From contig CALOGB020000221.1 in the NCBI GenBank assembly GCA_942636505.2, forward strand, positions 1 through 64,000: 64,000 nt of DNA, given 5' to 3'. This document shows positions 43,033 through 51,893 of this stretch, piece by piece. The notes beneath the pieces are model-generated. The model worked only from the letters and a program-made list of their open reading frames with translations. It ran no database searches and was not told the origin of the DNA. This DNA comes from an uncultured bacterium. Lineage in GTDB: Bacteria; Pseudomonadota; Alphaproteobacteria; Sphingomonadales; Sphingomonadaceae. Positions within the stretch are counted from its first letter, which is position 1. The number at the start of each line of letters is the position of its first letter. The position numbers were made by a program, and so were the translations under genes.

Positions 43033-44825
43033 CGGACGGCACTCCACGGCTTGCTGAGCAGGACCGCGCAGTTGATCAGCCCCACCAGCGAATAGGTTTG
43101 CGGATAATTGCCCCACAGCTCGCCGGTGTTCGGATCGATATCCTCCGACAGCAGCCCGGCAGGCGTCCGCCGCGCGACCATCTCGCAGAACAGCGCGCGC
43201 GCGTCGGCGGTCCGGCCGGTCGCATGCAGCGCCTCGATCAGCCAGAAGGTGCAGACGTTGAACGCGGTGTGCGGCAGACCGAAATCATCCTCGGTCGCAT
43301 AACGCAGCATGTGGCTGCCGCGGCGCAGACCCTCCTCGACCGCCTTGAGCGTCGACTGGAACCGCGGATCGTCGGGCGCGAAGAAGCGCAGGTCGAGCAA
43401 CTGGATCAGGCTCGCGTCGAGGTCGTCGCCACCGAACGTCGCCGAGATACGCTGCGTATCCTCGCGCCACGCCGACTGCTCGATCGTGGTGCGAATGGTG
43501 TTGGCGCGCTCTTCCCAGAACGTCCGGCGATCCTCGAGCCCGAGAACCTCCGCCGCATTGGCCAGCCGATCGCACGCCGCCCAGCACATTGCCGCCGAAT
43601 AGGTGTGGACGTGCGCCTTGGTGCGCAGCTCCCACAGCCCCGCGTCGGGCTTGTCGTAGGTTTCCCACGCGCGGTCGCCGACCAGTTCGAGGCTCTTGAA
43701 ATCCTCTTCGCTCGACATCCGGAACAGCCGCTTGTCGAAGAACGCCTGGACGTCGGACAGGATGATCTGGCCGTACGCGTCATGCTGGATCTGCTCGTAC
43801 GCCTGGTTGCCGACGCGGACCGGGCCCATCCCGCGATAGCCGGGCAGGTCGCTCTCGATCCGCTCGATCAGCGTCGCCTCGCCGCCGACGCCGTAGAGCG
43901 GCTGGACATGGCCGCCCTTGGAGGCGTCGACGATGTTGCGCAGATATTCGAGATAGCCTTCGAGCACGTCGAGCGCACCCAGCCGGTTGAGCGCCTGGAC
44001 GGTATAATAGGCGTCTCGGATCCAGCAGTAGCGATAGTCCCAGTTGCGCTCCGACCCCTCATGCTCGGGGATCGAGGTAGTCAGCGCGGCGACGATCGCC
44101 CCGGTCTCCTCGTGCTGGCACAGCTTCAGCGTGATCGCCGCGCGGATGACGACGTCCTGCCACTCGACCGGCGTCGCCAGCCCGCGCACCCAGTGCCGCC
44201 ACTCGTCCTTGGTCCGCGACAGCATCGCTTCGGCCGCCTCGTGCAGCACGCCCGCGAAGCTCTCGTCGGGGCCGAGGAACAGGTGCATCTGACGCTCGAG
44301 CCGGAACCAGTTCTCGCCGACGATATGCCCGACCGGCGCATCGGTGGTCAGCCGCAGCGTCTGGTCGTCCATCAGGAAACGGATGTGGTTCGAGCCCTGC
44401 GTGTGCTCGGTCGGCTTCCCCCAGTTCGTCGCGACCCGCATCCGAACGCGAATGCGTGGCGAGCCGGCCACAGGCTTGACGATACGGACGAAGCTGGTCG
44501 GGCGATAGGTGCGGCCTTCGCGCACGAAGCGCGGGCAGAAATCGATCACCTCGACCGCGTTGCCGGCTTCGTCCTCATGGCGCGTGACCAGGATCGGCGT
44601 GTTGCGGATATAGGCCTGCGTGGTTTTCGCACCGCCCTCGAGTTCGACCGCCCAGAACCCGGTCTTGGGCGCATCGCCACCGAGCAGCGCGCAGAACGCC
44701 GGGTCGCCATCGACACGGGGCACGCAGCCCCAGACGAACGTGCCGGTCTTGTCGATCAGCGCGGAGACCTGGCAATTGCCGATCGGCCACAGGTTCATGT
44801 CGGCTTTTTGGGTAGATGCGGTCAT
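43029..44825 (-). CDS. Glycoside hydrolase family 15 protein
   Basis: 598 residues, cytosolic (no signal peptide). N-terminal beta-sandwich (about 10-240: NLWPIGNCQVSALIDKTGT) then the (alpha/alpha)6 catalytic domain. Characteristic stretches: SERNWDYRYCWIRDAYYT (catalytic-face Arg/Asp motif) and GLLSEDIDPNTGELWGNYPQ, containing the general base Glu region. GH15 proteins with this layout are glucoamylases, trehalases or glucodextranases. Its position between otsB and otsA, overlapping both by 4 nt, suggests it acts on trehalose or a related alpha-glucan, giving a built-in turnover step (inference). Confidence 0.92.
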   Translation of the reverse strand: MTASTQKADMNLWPIGNCQVSALIDKTGTFVWGCVPRVDGDPAFCALLGGDAPKTGFWAVELEGGAKTTQAYIRNTPILVTRHEDEAGNAVEVIDFCPRFVREGRTYRPTSFVRIVKPVAGSPRIRVRMRVATNWGKPTEHTQGSNHIRFLMDDQTLRLTTDAPVGHIVGENWFRLERQMHLFLGPDESFAGVLHEAAEAMLSRTKDEWRHWVRGLATPVEWQDVVIRAAITLKLCQHEETGAIVAALTTSIPEHEGSERNWDYRYCWIRDAYYTVQALNRLGALDVLEGYLEYLRNIVDASKGGHVQPLYGVGGEATLIERIESDLPGYRGMGPVRVGNQAYEQIQHDAYGQIILSDVQAFFDKRLFRMSSEEDFKSLELVGDRAWETYDKPDAGLWELRTKAHVHTYSAAMCWAACDRLANAAEVLGLEDRRTFWEERANTIRTTIEQSAWREDTQRISATFGGDDLDASLIQLLDLRFFAPDDPRFQSTLKAVEEGLRRGSHMLRYATEDDFGLPHTAFNVCTFWLIEALHATGRTADARALFCEMVARRTPAGLLSEDIDPNTGELWGNYPQTYSLVGLINCAVLLSKPWSAVR

Positions 44826-45613
44826 CGTGTTTCCAACGTGGGTGTTTCCAATATGGCAGCAATCCAGTCGCGAAGTGCGGCAACGTCGTTCAGGCGGTAG
44901 GTGGCGGCGGTAGGCCGTTGCTCACCGATCAGCACGCCCGCCCCGCCAAGGTCGCACGCGGCTTCGAACCCGTCCTCGTCGGTAACGTCGTCGCCGAAGA
45001 AATACGGCACGGTCCCCGCCATCGCCGGCGCGGCGATCAGATCGCGGAGGGCGGCGCCCTTGTCGCCGGGGGTGCGCAATTCGACCATCATCTTGCCGCG
45101 CTGGAGCGTGAGGCCGTGCGTGGCGGCGAGGTCTTCGGCGAGGCGGACCGCGGCGGGTTCGACGTCTGGCGCCATCCGGTAGTGCAGCCCGGCGCCGAGG
45201 CTCTTGGCTTCGTAGACGAGGCCGTTGGCGTTGGCGAAGTCGCGAAAGGCGTCGGCCGCGGCTTCGAGCGAGGCAGGGCGTTCGGCGGCGACGTGGCCGT
45301 CGTCGGGCGTGCGCGTTTCGGCCCCGTGGCTGCCCGCGACCGCGAACAGGTGCGCGTGGCGCCCGAGCATCGCGTCGAGCTGCGCGATCGACCGCCCGCT
45401 GATGATCGCGACGCGACCGGGGAAGCGCTCTGCAAGCGTATCGAGCGTGTCGAGCAGGGTCTGCTCGACCACGACAGCATCCGGCGTCGCGGCAAGATCG
45501 ACGAGCGTCCCGTCGAAATCGAAGAAAAGGCTCACGGCGTCGGGCACGGCAAGGGGCGGCGCGAGGACATCAGTCGCGGGCTGGCGTTCGGCTAGCATCA
45601 TCCCTGAACCCAT
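44822..45613 (-). CDS. otsB: Trehalose-6-phosphate phosphatase
   Basis: HAD-superfamily phosphatase of 263 residues. Motif I FFDFDGTLVDL, motif II IISGRSI, cap region with GSHGAE, the Lys in TPGDKGAAL, and motif IV FFGDDVTDEDGFEA. It converts trehalose 6-phosphate to trehalose. The annotated start gives a 25-residue leader before motif I; ATG 45601 or 45598 are alternatives. First gene of the operon; upstream lies a 700-nt gap filled with repeats and probably the promoter. Confidence 0.95.
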   Translation of the reverse strand: MGSGMMLAERQPATDVLAPPLAVPDAVSLFFDFDGTLVDLAATPDAVVVEQTLLDTLDTLAERFPGRVAIISGRSIAQLDAMLGRHAHLFAVAGSHGAETRTPDDGHVAAERPASLEAAADAFRDFANANGLVYEAKSLGAGLHYRMAPDVEPAAVRLAEDLAATHGLTLQRGKMMVELRTPGDKGAALRDLIAAPAMAGTVPYFFGDDVTDEDGFEAACDLGGAGVLIGEQRPTAATYRLNDVAALRDWIAAILETPTLETR

Positions 45614-45713
45614 AGCGCTGCCGCTCCGTTCCGCTGCACTGCAAAATTGGAACGGGTGCGGTTCGATTTTCAGGGTGGGGGAGGGGTGGGGGCTTGGTTA
45701 GCGCGACCACCCT

Positions 45714-45803
45714 TCCTGTTCTCCCGCGAAGGCGGGAGCCCAGGATCCAGCAGCACAGCGCCCGTAACCCTGGCCCCCCGCCTCCGCGGGGGAACAGGAA
45801 GGG
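45714..45803. repeat. Family B inverted repeat
   Basis: Arms TGTTCTCCCGCGAAGGCGGG and the reverse copy ending GCGGGGGAACA, with a longer central part than other B copies. First of three repeats in the 730-nt gap between the divergent otsB and outer-membrane channel genes; I see no gene there. Confidence 0.8.
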
Positions 45804-45868
45804 AGGGGCAAGGCGAGAAGGCAAGGAAGCATGGCACATTTTCACCCGTCACATCGCCGCACCCACCA

Positions 45869-45974
45869 CCACCCCGGCGAAGGCCGGGGCCCACTAGGGA
45901 AGGCAGTTGTAATAGCCCACGGGCATTCATTAGCCCGGTCCGCCCAATTGGGCCCCGGCCTCCGCCGGGGTGGT
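45869..45974. repeat. Family A inverted repeat, one arm decayed
   Basis: Outer arms intact, but the left inner arm reads CCCACTAGGG against CCCAATTGGG on the right, so here the pairing is not compensated. Confidence 0.8.
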
Positions 45975-46116
45975 GGCGTCTCGCGGATGGGCCGCCACCT
46001 CCCCCGTCAGGCTGGCTAGTTCCGGCACCTACCGTTCCGCACCTCAGAACCTTTTAGAGAACGCACCCCAATGAACCCGCGGACTAGTCCGGGGTGACGG
46101 AGCCACCGGACAACCT

Positions 46117-46172
46117 TGTTTCCCCGCGAAGGCGGGGACCCAGACTGAGCTCCCGCCTTCGCGGGAGAACAA
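46117..46172. repeat. Family B inverted repeat
   Basis: Arms TTGTTTCCCCGCGAAGGCGG and the reverse copy ending CTTCGCGGGAGAACAA. It lies 176 nt before the channel gene start. Confidence 0.8.
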
Positions 46173-46347
46173 GCAGCGGAGGGTGGCGCGCATTAAACAG
46201 CGCATACACGTCCCATCGGGAGAGCGGCCGAGCAAGTCCGCGGCGACGGCGCTAGATGAAGCCCCCCCTCCAATCCACCCCACCTGCGACACCTCGCGAC
46301 ACAAAACCGCTGGACTAGCCCCAGCCGCTTGGTCATGCCTGCCGCCC

Positions 46348-47820
46348 ATGTCCCGCGTCCGCGCCCTCCTCGTCGCACCCGTCTCCGCGGGCGTCCTGCT
46401 AGCCGGCTGCACCGTCGGCCCGGACTACCACCCCAAGGCCGCCGCTGAGCTGGGCGTTCCCGACGCGTACTCGGTCACTCCCGAGACCAAGCCCGAAGAT
46501 CTCACCCGCTGGTGGCAGAAATTCGACGACCCCGTTCTAGGCCAGCTCGTCGAGCAGGCCGCAGCCGCCAACCTCGACATCGCGCAGTCCGTCGCCCGCC
46601 TCCGCCAGGCTCGCGAAAGCCTGCTCCAGAACCGCGCCTCGCTGCTCCCGACGGTCAACGGCTCGGCCGGCTACCAGCGCAACGAGAACGTCCGGGGTGG
46701 CGGCCGGTCGTTCACGCTGCCCGACGGCACCGTCATCGATACCGGCGGCGGCGGTGCCAACAGCTTCACGGTCGGCGCCAGCGCCAGCTACCAGGTCGGC
46801 GTATTCGGCGAGATCCGCCGCACAGTCGAGGCGAGCCGCGCCGACTATGCCGCGTCCGGCTACGACTACGCCACCGTCCTGATCTCGGTCGAAAGCGAGG
46901 TCGCCCGCAACTACGTCCTCGCCCGCTCGTATCAGCAGCAGCTCGCCAACGCCCGCGCCTCGCTCGCGATCCAGGACGACAATCTCGAGATCGCCGGCTT
47001 CCGCGTCCAGGCCGGTCTCGTCTCCAGCGTCGACGCCGAACAGGCGCGAGCCCAGCGCGCACAGACTGCCGCGACGATCCCTAGCCTCGACCAGCAATAT
47101 GCCGCCGCGGTTGCGCGGATCGGCGTGCTGACCGCGCAGGCGCCCGGCGCGCTCCGGACGATGATGGCGCCGGCCAAGGCAATCCCGACCGGCCCCGCAG
47201 CAGTCGGCGTCGGCATCCCCGGCGATACGCTGCGCCAGCGCCCCGACATCCGCTCCGCCGAGCGCGCGCTCGCCGCCGCCACCGCGCGGATCGGCGTCGC
47301 CAAGGCGCAGCTCTATCCCGCGCTCGCGATCACCGGCAATCTGAACACCAACGCGACCTCGATCGGCAACATCGGCGACGCGATCACCGGCAGCCTCTTC
47401 GCCGGGCTGACCCAGGCGATCTTCAACGGCGGCCGTCTGCGCAGCCAGGTCCGCACCAGCGAAGCCGCCGCCGACGGCGCGCTCGCGCTCTACAAATCGA
47501 CTGTCCTTACCGCGCTGGAGGATGTCGAGAACGCCGTCGTCGCGCTCCAGACCGCGCAGGAACGCGAACGCCAGTTCGCGATCGCGCTCGACGCATCGAA
47601 CAATTCCGCAATCCTCAGCCGCAGCCAATACCGCACCGGCCTCACCGATTTCACCACGCTCAACCAGCAAGAAACCGCGCTCCTGTCCGCGCGCAACGGC
47701 GCCACGCAGGCACGCGCCGACGCCGCCACCGCGTTGATCGCACTCTATGCCGCACTCGGCGGCGGCTGGGACTCCACCGCGATCCCGCAAGCGCCCATAT
47801 CCAATCCAGAGGCACGCTGA
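46348..47820 (+). CDS. Outer-membrane efflux channel lipoprotein (NodT family)
   Basis: Second outer-membrane factor in the window, 490 residues, lipobox LLAGC followed by TVGPDYHPK. Two OEP repeats (DLTRWWQKFDDPVLGQLVEQA at the first entry; LRQRPDIRSAERALAAATAR at the second). It lacks the Gly-Thr insert of the first channel. Starts at ATG 46348; upstream frame is non-coding. Its TGA overlaps the next ATG by one base, so channel, adaptor, ATPase and permease form one operon. Confidence 0.93.
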   Translation: MSRVRALLVAPVSAGVLLAGCTVGPDYHPKAAAELGVPDAYSVTPETKPEDLTRWWQKFDDPVLGQLVEQAAAANLDIAQSVARLRQARESLLQNRASLLPTVNGSAGYQRNENVRGGGRSFTLPDGTVIDTGGGGANSFTVGASASYQVGVFGEIRRTVEASRADYAASGYDYATVLISVESEVARNYVLARSYQQQLANARASLAIQDDNLEIAGFRVQAGLVSSVDAEQARAQRAQTAATIPSLDQQYAAAVARIGVLTAQAPGALRTMMAPAKAIPTGPAAVGVGIPGDTLRQRPDIRSAERALAAATARIGVAKAQLYPALAITGNLNTNATSIGNIGDAITGSLFAGLTQAIFNGGRLRSQVRTSEAAADGALALYKSTVLTALEDVENAVVALQTAQERERQFAIALDASNNSAILSRSQYRTGLTDFTTLNQQETALLSARNGATQARADAATALIALYAALGGGWDSTAIPQAPISNPEAR

Positions 47821-49202
47821 TGGCCGACGCATCGATCGACGACTTCCTCGGCGTAAAGCCGCAGGCCCCCTGGAAACGCTACGTAAAGTGGGTCGTGATC
47901 GCGGTCGGCGTGGTCCTGCTGTGCCTGCTGCTCGCGAAGTGCTTCGGCGCGAAGGAACAGACGCAATATTCGACGCAGGCGGCGCAGCGCGGCAACCTGA
48001 CCGTCAGCGTCTCGGCGACCGGCAAGCTCGCGCCGACCACGCAGGTCACCGTCGGTTCGCAGCTCTCTGGCCTCGTCACCAAGGTCGTCGTCGACGTCAA
48101 CGACCGCGTCACCGCGGGTCAGCCGCTCGCGCTGATCGATCCCGAACAGCTCGACGACCAGATCCGCCAGACCAGCGCGCAGCTTGCTGCGAACCAGGCG
48201 CAGGTCGCGCAGGCACAGGCCACCGTCGCCGAATCGCGCGCACAGCTGAACCGCCTCGAAGAAGTCTCGCGCCTCTCGGGTGGCCGCGTGCCGTCAAAGA
48301 CCGAGCTCCAGACCGGCCGCGCCGACTACGCGCGCGCGGTCGCCGCGCAGAAGGTCGCCGAAGCCAACGTCGTCGCCAGCCGCGCGCTCCTCGCGCAGAA
48401 CCAGACGCAGCGCGCGCGTGCGATCATCCGCTCGCCGGTGACGGGGGTGGTGCTCGCACGCCAGATCGATCCTGGCCAGACCGTCGCCTCGTCGTTCAAC
48501 ACCCCGACGCTGTTCGTGATCGCCGAAGACCTCACCAAGATGAAGCTCGAGGTCGCGATCGACGAGGCCGACGTCGGCGAGGTGAAGATCGGCCAGAAGG
48601 CCAGCTTCACGGTCGACGCGTTCCCCGGCCAGACCTTCCCCGCCACGATCAGCCGGGTCGATCTCGGCTCGAACCTGACGGTCAGTTCGGCCACCTCGTC
48701 GACCTCGACCACCGCGACCTCGACCACCGGGCAGGTCGTCTCGTACGCGGCCGACCTGACGGTGGGCAATCAGTCGCTGACGCTGCGTCCCGGCATGACC
48801 GCGACCGCGGACATCGTGACGTCGGACAAGCGCAACGTCCTGCTCGTTCCCAACGCCGCGTTGCGCTTCAAGCCGACCGCGGCGTCCGGCGATGCGGGCG
48901 GCGGCATCGCCGGCTCGCTGACCTTCCGTCCGCGCCGTGGCGGCGGTGCGGAGCGCACCGCGACGGTCGCTCGTGGCGCGCAGCAGACGATCTACGTCAA
49001 GGGCGCGGATGGCACGCCGCAGCCCGTGCAGATCACCACCGGCGACACCAACGGCACGATGACCGAAGTCCTGTCGGGCAATCTCCAGCCCGGCGCGCAG
49101 GTCATCACCGGGCAGTTGGCTAGCGGCGGCGATGACGCCAAGCGCAGCGGCGGCCCACGTCGCTCAGGGAGCGCCAGCAAGGGTGGGGGCGGTGGCCAGT
49201 AA
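47820..49202 (+). CDS. MacA-like periplasmic adaptor of an ABC exporter
   Basis: 460-residue membrane-fusion protein anchored by one N-terminal helix (about 24-42) rather than a lipid. Lipoyl halves GLVTKVVVDVNDRVTAGQPLAL and SPVTGVVLARQIDPGQTVAS flank a coiled-coil hairpin (about 105-190); a beta-barrel and a membrane-proximal domain follow. Odd features: a Ser/Thr-only stretch (SSATSSTSTTATSTTGQ, about 295-311) in the beta-barrel and Gly/Arg-rich loops near residues 360-380 and at the C-terminus. It should connect the ABC permease with the outer-membrane channel. Confidence 0.92.
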   Translation: MADASIDDFLGVKPQAPWKRYVKWVVIAVGVVLLCLLLAKCFGAKEQTQYSTQAAQRGNLTVSVSATGKLAPTTQVTVGSQLSGLVTKVVVDVNDRVTAGQPLALIDPEQLDDQIRQTSAQLAANQAQVAQAQATVAESRAQLNRLEEVSRLSGGRVPSKTELQTGRADYARAVAAQKVAEANVVASRALLAQNQTQRARAIIRSPVTGVVLARQIDPGQTVASSFNTPTLFVIAEDLTKMKLEVAIDEADVGEVKIGQKASFTVDAFPGQTFPATISRVDLGSNLTVSSATSSTSTTATSTTGQVVSYAADLTVGNQSLTLRPGMTATADIVTSDKRNVLLVPNAALRFKPTAASGDAGGGIAGSLTFRPRRGGGAERTATVARGAQQTIYVKGADGTPQPVQITTGDTNGTMTEVLSGNLQPGAQVITGQLASGGDDAKRSGGPRRSGSASKGGGGGQ

Positions 49203-49929
49203 CGCGCCGCTCACCGCCGAACCGCTCATCTCCCTGCGCGGCGTCACCAAGACGTACGGGCAGGGCGCGACGATGTTCCAGGCGCTCAAGGGCGTCGACC
49301 TCGACATCGCGGCGGGCGATTTCGTCGCGGTGATGGGGCCGTCGGGGTCGGGCAAGTCGACGACGATGAACATCCTAGGCTGCCTCGACGTGCCCAGCGA
49401 CGGCACCTTCCTGTTCCGCGGCCACCACGTCGAGACGCTCGACCGCGACCAGCGCGCGCTGCTCCGCCGGAAATATCTCGGCTTCGTGTTCCAGGGCTTC
49501 AACCTCCTCTCGCGCACGTCCGCGCTGGAGAATGTCGAACTGCCGCTGCTCTACCGCGGCGACGAAAAGCGCGCGCGTCGCGATGCGGCGATGGCGAGCC
49601 TCGACACGGTGGGCCTAGCGGACTGGTGGGACCACACCCCGGCAGAACTGTCCGGCGGCCAGCAACAGCGCGTCGCGATCGCCCGCGCGTTGGTCACCAG
49701 CCCCGACGTGCTGCTCGCCGACGAACCGACCGGCAATCTCGACAGCGAACGCTCGGTCGAGATCATGCAACTCCTCACGCGGCTGAACGCGGAACAGAAC
49801 ATCACGGTCCTGATGGTCACGCACGAACCCGACATGGCCGCGTTCGCGCGGACGGTGGTCCACTTCAAGGACGGACTGGTGGAACGCATCGAAAGCCAGC
49901 ACCGCCAAGGTGAAAGCGTGCAATCGTGA
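49192..49929 (+). CDS. MacB-type ABC transporter ATPase subunit
   Basis: 245 residues with Walker A GPSGSGKS, Q-loop VFQGFNLL, signature LSGGQQQRVAIARAL, Walker B VLLADEPTGNLD and H-loop MVTHEPD. It belongs to the LolD/MacB ATPase group. I use the GTG at 49192, preceded by GGGTGGGGG; the open frame reaches back to ATG 49132 inside the adaptor gene, giving an unlikely extension. In Escherichia coli this domain is fused to the permease; here they are two genes separated by a repeat. Confidence 0.93.
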   Translation: MASNAPLTAEPLISLRGVTKTYGQGATMFQALKGVDLDIAAGDFVAVMGPSGSGKSTTMNILGCLDVPSDGTFLFRGHHVETLDRDQRALLRRKYLGFVFQGFNLLSRTSALENVELPLLYRGDEKRARRDAAMASLDTVGLADWWDHTPAELSGGQQQRVAIARALVTSPDVLLADEPTGNLDSERSVEIMQLLTRLNAEQNITVLMVTHEPDMAAFARTVVHFKDGLVERIESQHRQGESVQS

Positions 49930-49946
49930 GCGGCGCTCGCGAAGCA

Positions 49947-50054
49947 TTCCCCTCCCGCTTGCGGGAGGGGTCAGAGGAGGGCGCGACGTACATACTGGCG
50001 TCTGCTCTGTTTGATCAGCCCCTCTCCAGACCCCTCCCGCAAGCGGAAGGGGAG
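49947..50054. repeat. Inverted repeat between ATPase and permease genes
   Basis: Arms CCCCTCCCGCTTGCGGGAGG and CCTCCCGCAAGCGGAAGGGG, with inner TCAGAGG/CCTCTCCAGA partial pairing. It interrupts the exporter operon. Confidence 0.75.
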
Positions 50055-50092
50055 CAGCAAGACTGCGCTCTCGATACCGGAGCGACGCGCTA

Positions 50093-51301
50093 ATGTTCGG
50101 CACAACCCTAGTCCTCGCGCTCCGCTCGATCCGCCGCCACCTCCTGCGGTCGTTCCTCACCATCCTCGGCATCGTCATCGGCGTCGGCGCGGTGGTGACG
50201 ATGGTCACGCTCGGCAAGGCCACCACCGCCGCGGTCCAGCAGTCGATCTCCGCGCTCGGCACCAACATCCTCCAGGTTCGCCCCGGCCAGGGCTTTGGTC
50301 GTGGCGGTGGCGGCCCGCGTCCGCCCGACTTCAAGCCCGAGGACGTCGCCGCGATCGCTAACCAGATCGCCGGCGTCACCGCGGTCGCGCCGCAAGCCAG
50401 CGCCACCGCCACCGCGATCTACGAAGGCGCCAACTGGTCGACCACGATCAACGGCACCACCGACGCCATCTTCCAGGTGCAGCCATGGCCGCTAGCCTCG
50501 GGCCGCCGCTGGACGCCGGTCGAGGAAAGCGCCGGTGCCGCGGTCTGCATCATCGGCAATACCGTCTCGAAAAACCTGTTCCCCGGCGGCGATCCGGTCG
50601 GCCACCGGTTCCGTATCGGGCCGATCAGCTGCGACGTGATCGGCGTGCTGACCACGCGCGGCCAGGCCGGGTTCGGCGGCGATCAGGACGACACCGTCGT
50701 CATGCCGATCAAGGCGGTCCAGCGGCGCTTCACCGGCAACCGCGATATCCGCCTGATGCTGGTCGGCGTCGACGAGCGCTTCTCGACCAGCACGGTGCAG
50801 GCCGGGATCACCGACCTGCTCCGCGAACGCCGTACCATCACCGGCGACAAGCCCGACGATTTCAACATCTTCGATACCAAGCAGATCTCCGACACGCTCA
50901 CCGGCACGACGACCTTGCTCACCGGGATCGTCGCCGCGGTCGCCGGGATCAGCCTGGTGGTCGGCGGGATCGGCATCATGAACATCATGCTGGTGTCGGT
51001 GACCGAGCGCACGCGCGAGATCGGCATACGGTTGGCGATCGGCGCAGTCGCGCGCGAGGTGCTGTTGCAGTTTCTCGTCGAGGCGATCGCGCTGTCGTGC
51101 CTCGGCGGCGTCATCGGCCTGATCGTCGCGCAAGCTGCGATCGCGATCATCGCGCCGCTGATCAAGGTTCAGTGGCTGTTCGTGCCCGAGATCAACATTT
51201 TCGCGTTCGCGATCTCCGCGGTGATCGGCGTCGTCTTCGGCTATTTCCCGGCACGACGCGCGGCGGCGATGAACCCTATCGACGCGTTAAGGCACGAGTG
51301 A
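50093..51301 (+). CDS. MacB-type ABC transporter permease
   Basis: 402 residues. One N-terminal helix (FLTILGIVIGVGAVVTMVTL), a large periplasmic MacB-PCD domain (about 45-270), then three C-terminal helices of the FtsX domain (SLVVGGIGIMNIMLVSVTERT and following). It uses ATP hydrolysis by its partner to push substrates from the periplasm through the channel. The Gly-rich loop GQGFGRGGGGPRPPDF follows the first helix. The 3' end overlaps the convergent mocA-like gene by 26 nt. Confidence 0.94.
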   Translation: MFGTTLVLALRSIRRHLLRSFLTILGIVIGVGAVVTMVTLGKATTAAVQQSISALGTNILQVRPGQGFGRGGGGPRPPDFKPEDVAAIANQIAGVTAVAPQASATATAIYEGANWSTTINGTTDAIFQVQPWPLASGRRWTPVEESAGAAVCIIGNTVSKNLFPGGDPVGHRFRIGPISCDVIGVLTTRGQAGFGGDQDDTVVMPIKAVQRRFTGNRDIRLMLVGVDERFSTSTVQAGITDLLRERRTITGDKPDDFNIFDTKQISDTLTGTTTLLTGIVAAVAGISLVVGGIGIMNIMLVSVTERTREIGIRLAIGAVAREVLLQFLVEAIALSCLGGVIGLIVAQAAIAIIAPLIKVQWLFVPEINIFAFAISAVIGVVFGYFPARRAAAMNPIDALRHE

Positions 51302-51893
51302 TCGCCGCCTTGGGATCGCGGACCAGCGCCTGCAGCCGGTCCAGATCCTCGGGCGTGTCGATATCGATCAACTCGGCGGGGGCAGTCACGACGTGCCGCC
51401 CCGCCTTCACCAGGTCACGCGCGCCCGCATCGCCGTCGAGCGTCAGTAGAAAATCGAACCGCTCGCGCCCGAACAGCGCAGGGGGGCTCGGTTTCTCGCC
51501 ATCGCTCGACGCGACCACCGCGTCCGCGCTGTCGGCGGCGTCGAGCATCCGGTAGATATGCGCCGCGGTCACGCGCGGCATGTCCGCCAGCGCGATCAGC
51601 ACCGCCTCCGCACCCTCGTCCTTCGCGCACTGCACGCCGAGCTTCACCGACTGCGACATCCCCGACGACGGATCGTCGTTATGCACCACCTCGAAATGAT
51701 GGCTGATGAAGTCGAGCTTGCAGCCGTCGGTGACGACCAGCCGCCGCTTGAACGGAATGTTCTCGAACGCGGTGACGACGTGCATGCCCAAAGGCTTGTT
51801 GAGAAACGGCACTTCGAGCTTGTTCGGGATGCCGAACCGCTCCGAGCGGCCCGCGGCGAGCAGAATGAGGAAGACGTCTTCAGCGGCGATCAT
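51276..51893 (-). CDS. MocA-like molybdopterin nucleotidyltransferase
   Basis: 205 residues. N-terminal LILLAAGRSERFGIPNKL is the GTP/CTP-binding loop with conserved Lys, and ALADMPRVTAAHI plus LTLDGDAGARDL match MocA/MobA proteins that attach CMP or GMP to molybdopterin. It overlaps xdhC by 14 nt and follows the molybdenum hydroxylase genes, so formation of the molybdopterin cytosine dinucleotide cofactor used by such enzymes is the likely job (inference). Confidence 0.86.
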   Translation of the reverse strand: MIAAEDVFLILLAAGRSERFGIPNKLEVPFLNKPLGMHVVTAFENIPFKRRLVVTDGCKLDFISHHFEVVHNDDPSSGMSQSVKLGVQCAKDEGAEAVLIALADMPRVTAAHIYRMLDAADSADAVVASSDGEKPSPPALFGRERFDFLLTLDGDAGARDLVKAGRHVVTAPAELIDIDTPEDLDRLQALVRDPKAAITRALTRR

